DNA from: Natrinema altunense
GTDB taxonomy: Archaea > Halobacteriota > Halobacteria > Halobacteriales > Natrialbaceae
Assembly: GCF_000731985.1 (NCBI RefSeq)
Contig: NZ_JNCS01000006.1
Coordinates: 62,001 to 126,000 of the forward strand
DNA length: 64,000 bases
Direction: 5' to 3'
The notes below the pieces were generated by a model. It was not told where the DNA came from. It did no database searches and worked only from the letters and a program-made list of their open reading frames with translations. Position numbers and translations under genes: made by a program. Shown here piece after piece: positions 62,273 to 64,000 of this stretch (positions within the stretch are counted from its first letter, which is position 1; each line of letters begins with the position of its first letter).

Positions 62273-63000
62273 TGGAGTCCCTCCCCGGCGAGGTACGCCT
62301 CTTGGACCGCGTCGTCGGCGGCGATCTCCGCGGGCGTTCCCGCGGCGAGGAAGTCGCCGTTGTTGAGGACGACGACGCGATCGACGAGTTCCATCAGCCC
62401 GCCCATGTTGTGGTCGACGACGACCATCGTCATCCCGTCCTCGCGGAAGCGTTCGATCTGGGCGGCGAGTTCCCCGATTTCGGCCTGGTTCATCCCGGCG
62501 AACGGCTCGTCGAGCAGCATGAGTTCGGGCTCGGTCGCCAGCGATTTGGCGATCTCGAGCCGGCGAACGTCCGCGTGCGGGAGTTCGCTCGGCATCTCGT
62601 GGAGTTTGTCTTCGATATCGATGCGTGCGGCGTACTCGCGGATCTCCTCGTCGCTCGCGCCGCCGTGGAGCGAGCGGATACTGTTCGGGAGCGTGAACAA
62701 CCTGATATTCTCGCTCACGGAGTACAGGTCGATCGGGTTCGACTCCTGTGAGACCCGCGAGAGTCCCTTGGCGACGATTTGGTGGGTCGAATCCGACGTG
62801 ATGTCCACGCCGTTGAACCGTATCTCGCCGTCGGTCACGTCGTACAGGCCCATGATGCAATTGAACACCGTCGACTTTCCCGACCCGTTCGGGCCGATCA
62901 GCCCGACGATTTCGCCCTCGTCGACTTCGAGTGAGAAGTCGTCGACGGCGACCAGTCCACCGAACGTTTTCGTGAGGTTGTCGACTTCCAGAACGCTCAT
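62269..63000 (-). CDS. livG: Branched-chain amino-acid ABC transporter ATPase (LivG-like)
   Basis: 243-residue ATPase. Walker A LIGPNGSGKSTVFNCIMGLY at about residues 34-53; LPHADVRRLEIAKSLATEPE replaces the usual LSGGQ signature with a DVRRLEIAKSL version typical of this group; Walker B LMLLDEPFAGMNQAE. It overlaps livM by four bases and livF by four, so the three are translationally coupled. Confidence 0.9.
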   Translation of the reverse strand: MSVLEVDNLTKTFGGLVAVDDFSLEVDEGEIVGLIGPNGSGKSTVFNCIMGLYDVTDGEIRFNGVDITSDSTHQIVAKGLSRVSQESNPIDLYSVSENIRLFTLPNSIRSLHGGASDEEIREYAARIDIEDKLHEMPSELPHADVRRLEIAKSLATEPELMLLDEPFAGMNQAEIGELAAQIERFREDGMTMVVVDHNMGGLMELVDRVVVLNNGDFLAAGTPAEIAADDAVQEAYLAGEGLQ

Positions 63001-64000
63001 TCGGACTCACCTCGAACGGCACCGAGGCGGTGCCAGATCGCCCTGAACAGCCCGTCGCGTGCGAACACGAGCACGAACAGGACGATTAGCCACAGGAAGA
63101 GGTACCTGACCGGCGTCGAATAGCCGTGGAGGACCTGGTGGTTGAGAACCTCGAAGAGGAACGCGCCGCCGAGCGGCCCGAGGATCGAACTCATGCCGCC
63201 GATAACGGCGATCGCGATCATCTCGATGCTGTTGTCGACGACGACGAACGTACTCGGATCGACGTTCCCGGTAAAGCCGACCAGGAGGACGCCGCCGATC
63301 CCCATCGGCACCGAACTGAGCATGAACGACCAGAGCTTGAACTTCGTTGGATTGAGTCCCGCGGCGGACACCGCCGGTTCGTTCTCGCGGATCGCGATCA
63401 GGATCATCCCGAGGTTCGACCGGGCCATGAACGTCAATGCAAGCGCGATGAGCAGCATCGGAATGGCCATGTAGTAGTATCGCAGCATCGGGTCCCAGGT
63501 GAAGACGTCCGGCTGGCCGAACCCGGGAATGCCGCCGAGCGAACTGAACGCCGTCGTCAGCCTGTAAAACAGGAGCACGGCGACGAACGTGATCAGCGAA
63601 AAGTACGGCCCCTCGAGCCGAAGCGTCGGTAGCGCGATCAACAGCCCGACCACGAGAGCGGCCAGCACCGACACCGATCCCGTGACCCAGATCGACAGCG
63701 TCGGATCGACGTGTACGATCAGGAGGGCCGTCGTGTAGCCGGCCGCGCCGGACAGTGCGGAGTGGCCGAAGCTGATGTAGCCGGTGTATCCGCTCTGAAT
63801 GTCCCAACTCATCGCGAAGATGGCCCAGATACTGGCCAGCGCCAGCGTCCGCAGCAGGCCGCCGCCGAGGAGCGGCCCGACCATCGGGGCCCAATAGCCC
63901 GCGGTGAGGAGTCCGGCGACGCTGACCGCGATCACGCCGAACTGCAGTCCCGACATCTCGCCGAAGTACGGTCCCAGCGATCGGTTGTACCCGTCTGCAA
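62997..64000 (-). CDS. livM: Branched-chain amino-acid ABC transporter permease (LivM-like), 5' end possibly outside window
   Basis: Permease with about eight to nine membrane segments: WDIQSGYTGYISFGHSALSG, LLIALPTLRLEGPYFSLITF, and the EAA-like loop DPMLRYYYMAIPML. ATG 63956 gives 319 residues, but the frame stays open to base 64000 (GYNRSLGPYFGEM), so the true start may lie beyond the window. livH and the binding protein would be expected there. Confidence 0.88.
   Translation of the reverse strand, partial: ADGYNRSLGPYFGEMSGLQFGVIAVSVAGLLTAGYWAPMVGPLLGGGLLRTLALASIWAIFAMSWDIQSGYTGYISFGHSALSGAAGYTTALLIVHVDPTLSIWVTGSVSVLAALVVGLLIALPTLRLEGPYFSLITFVAVLLFYRLTTAFSSLGGIPGFGQPDVFTWDPMLRYYYMAIPMLLIALALTFMARSNLGMILIAIRENEPAVSAAGLNPTKFKLWSFMLSSVPMGIGGVLLVGFTGNVDPSTFVVVDNSIEMIAIAVIGGMSSILGPLGGAFLFEVLNHQVLHGYSTPVRYLFLWLIVLFVLVFARDGLFRAIWHRLGAVRGESE

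Overview
The window reads as chromosomal DNA of a haloarchaeon (class Halobacteria), probably Natrialbaceae-like. The GC content is high, the predicted proteins are very acidic, and CTCGAG is frequent. Many genes appear leaderless, with a TATA-like element 26-32 bases before the start codon. Marker genes support this: CetZ, aIF2-alpha, ribosomal proteins L44e and S27e, Nop10, archaeosortase A, HerA/NurA, PGF-CTERM surface proteins, Tat lipoproteins and an archaeal initiator tRNA. Genus is not determinable by eye.

Layout. 1-8.4 kb is mainly housekeeping: CetZ (3' part outside the window), an epimerase-like protein, thymidylate kinase, TrkA between two small Lrp/RAM proteins, a hairpin-rich convergent intergenic region, MetY and a cation/Ca exchanger. 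8.4-13.6 kb is a minus-strand surface cluster: a PhoX-type phosphatase with its own cohesin-like domain and a C-terminal dockerin, then 3 bases later a PGF-CTERM protein with a homologous cohesin-like domain, then a fibronectin-III-like repeat protein. 13.8-19.4 kb holds a broken 7TM sensor gene, phosphoglycerate mutase and an HTTM protein. 19.5-25.2 kb has NurA and HerA separated by three genes, one of them a second cohesin-like PGF-CTERM protein. 25.2-27.0 kb is an AT-rich accessory patch: an IS605-end-like hairpin, a 432-bp MITE-like element with 15-bp inverted ends and a 7-bp target duplication, a small membrane gene, and an FRG-domain gene broken by one frameshift.

27-38.5 kb carries many exported, membrane or regulatory proteins of unknown role, including PspA, two tandem paralogous membrane proteins and a small zinc-ribbon gene. 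38.6-40.7 kb is a two-gene operon matching the DgcA/DgcN D-glutamate pathway. 41-46.3 kb has an alkaline-phosphatase-superfamily protein, GtrA, a DedA-like protein, CoaBC, a membrane-bound winged-helix regulator and a purine phosphoribosyltransferase. 46.4-53.2 kb is an oligopeptide-type ABC operon whose binding protein appears circularly permuted. 53.4-57.7 kb has initiator tRNA-Met, a second GtrA, and the conserved L44e-S27e-aIF2alpha-Nop10-PAC2 operon. 57.8-64 kb has archaeosortase A, a phosphoesterase, an FAD oxidoreductase and the livF-livG-livM end of a branched-chain amino-acid ABC operon that continues past the window.

The most interesting connections are the cohesin/dockerin phosphatase cluster, with the sortase that should process its PGF-CTERM partner also in the window, and the permuted substrate-binding protein.
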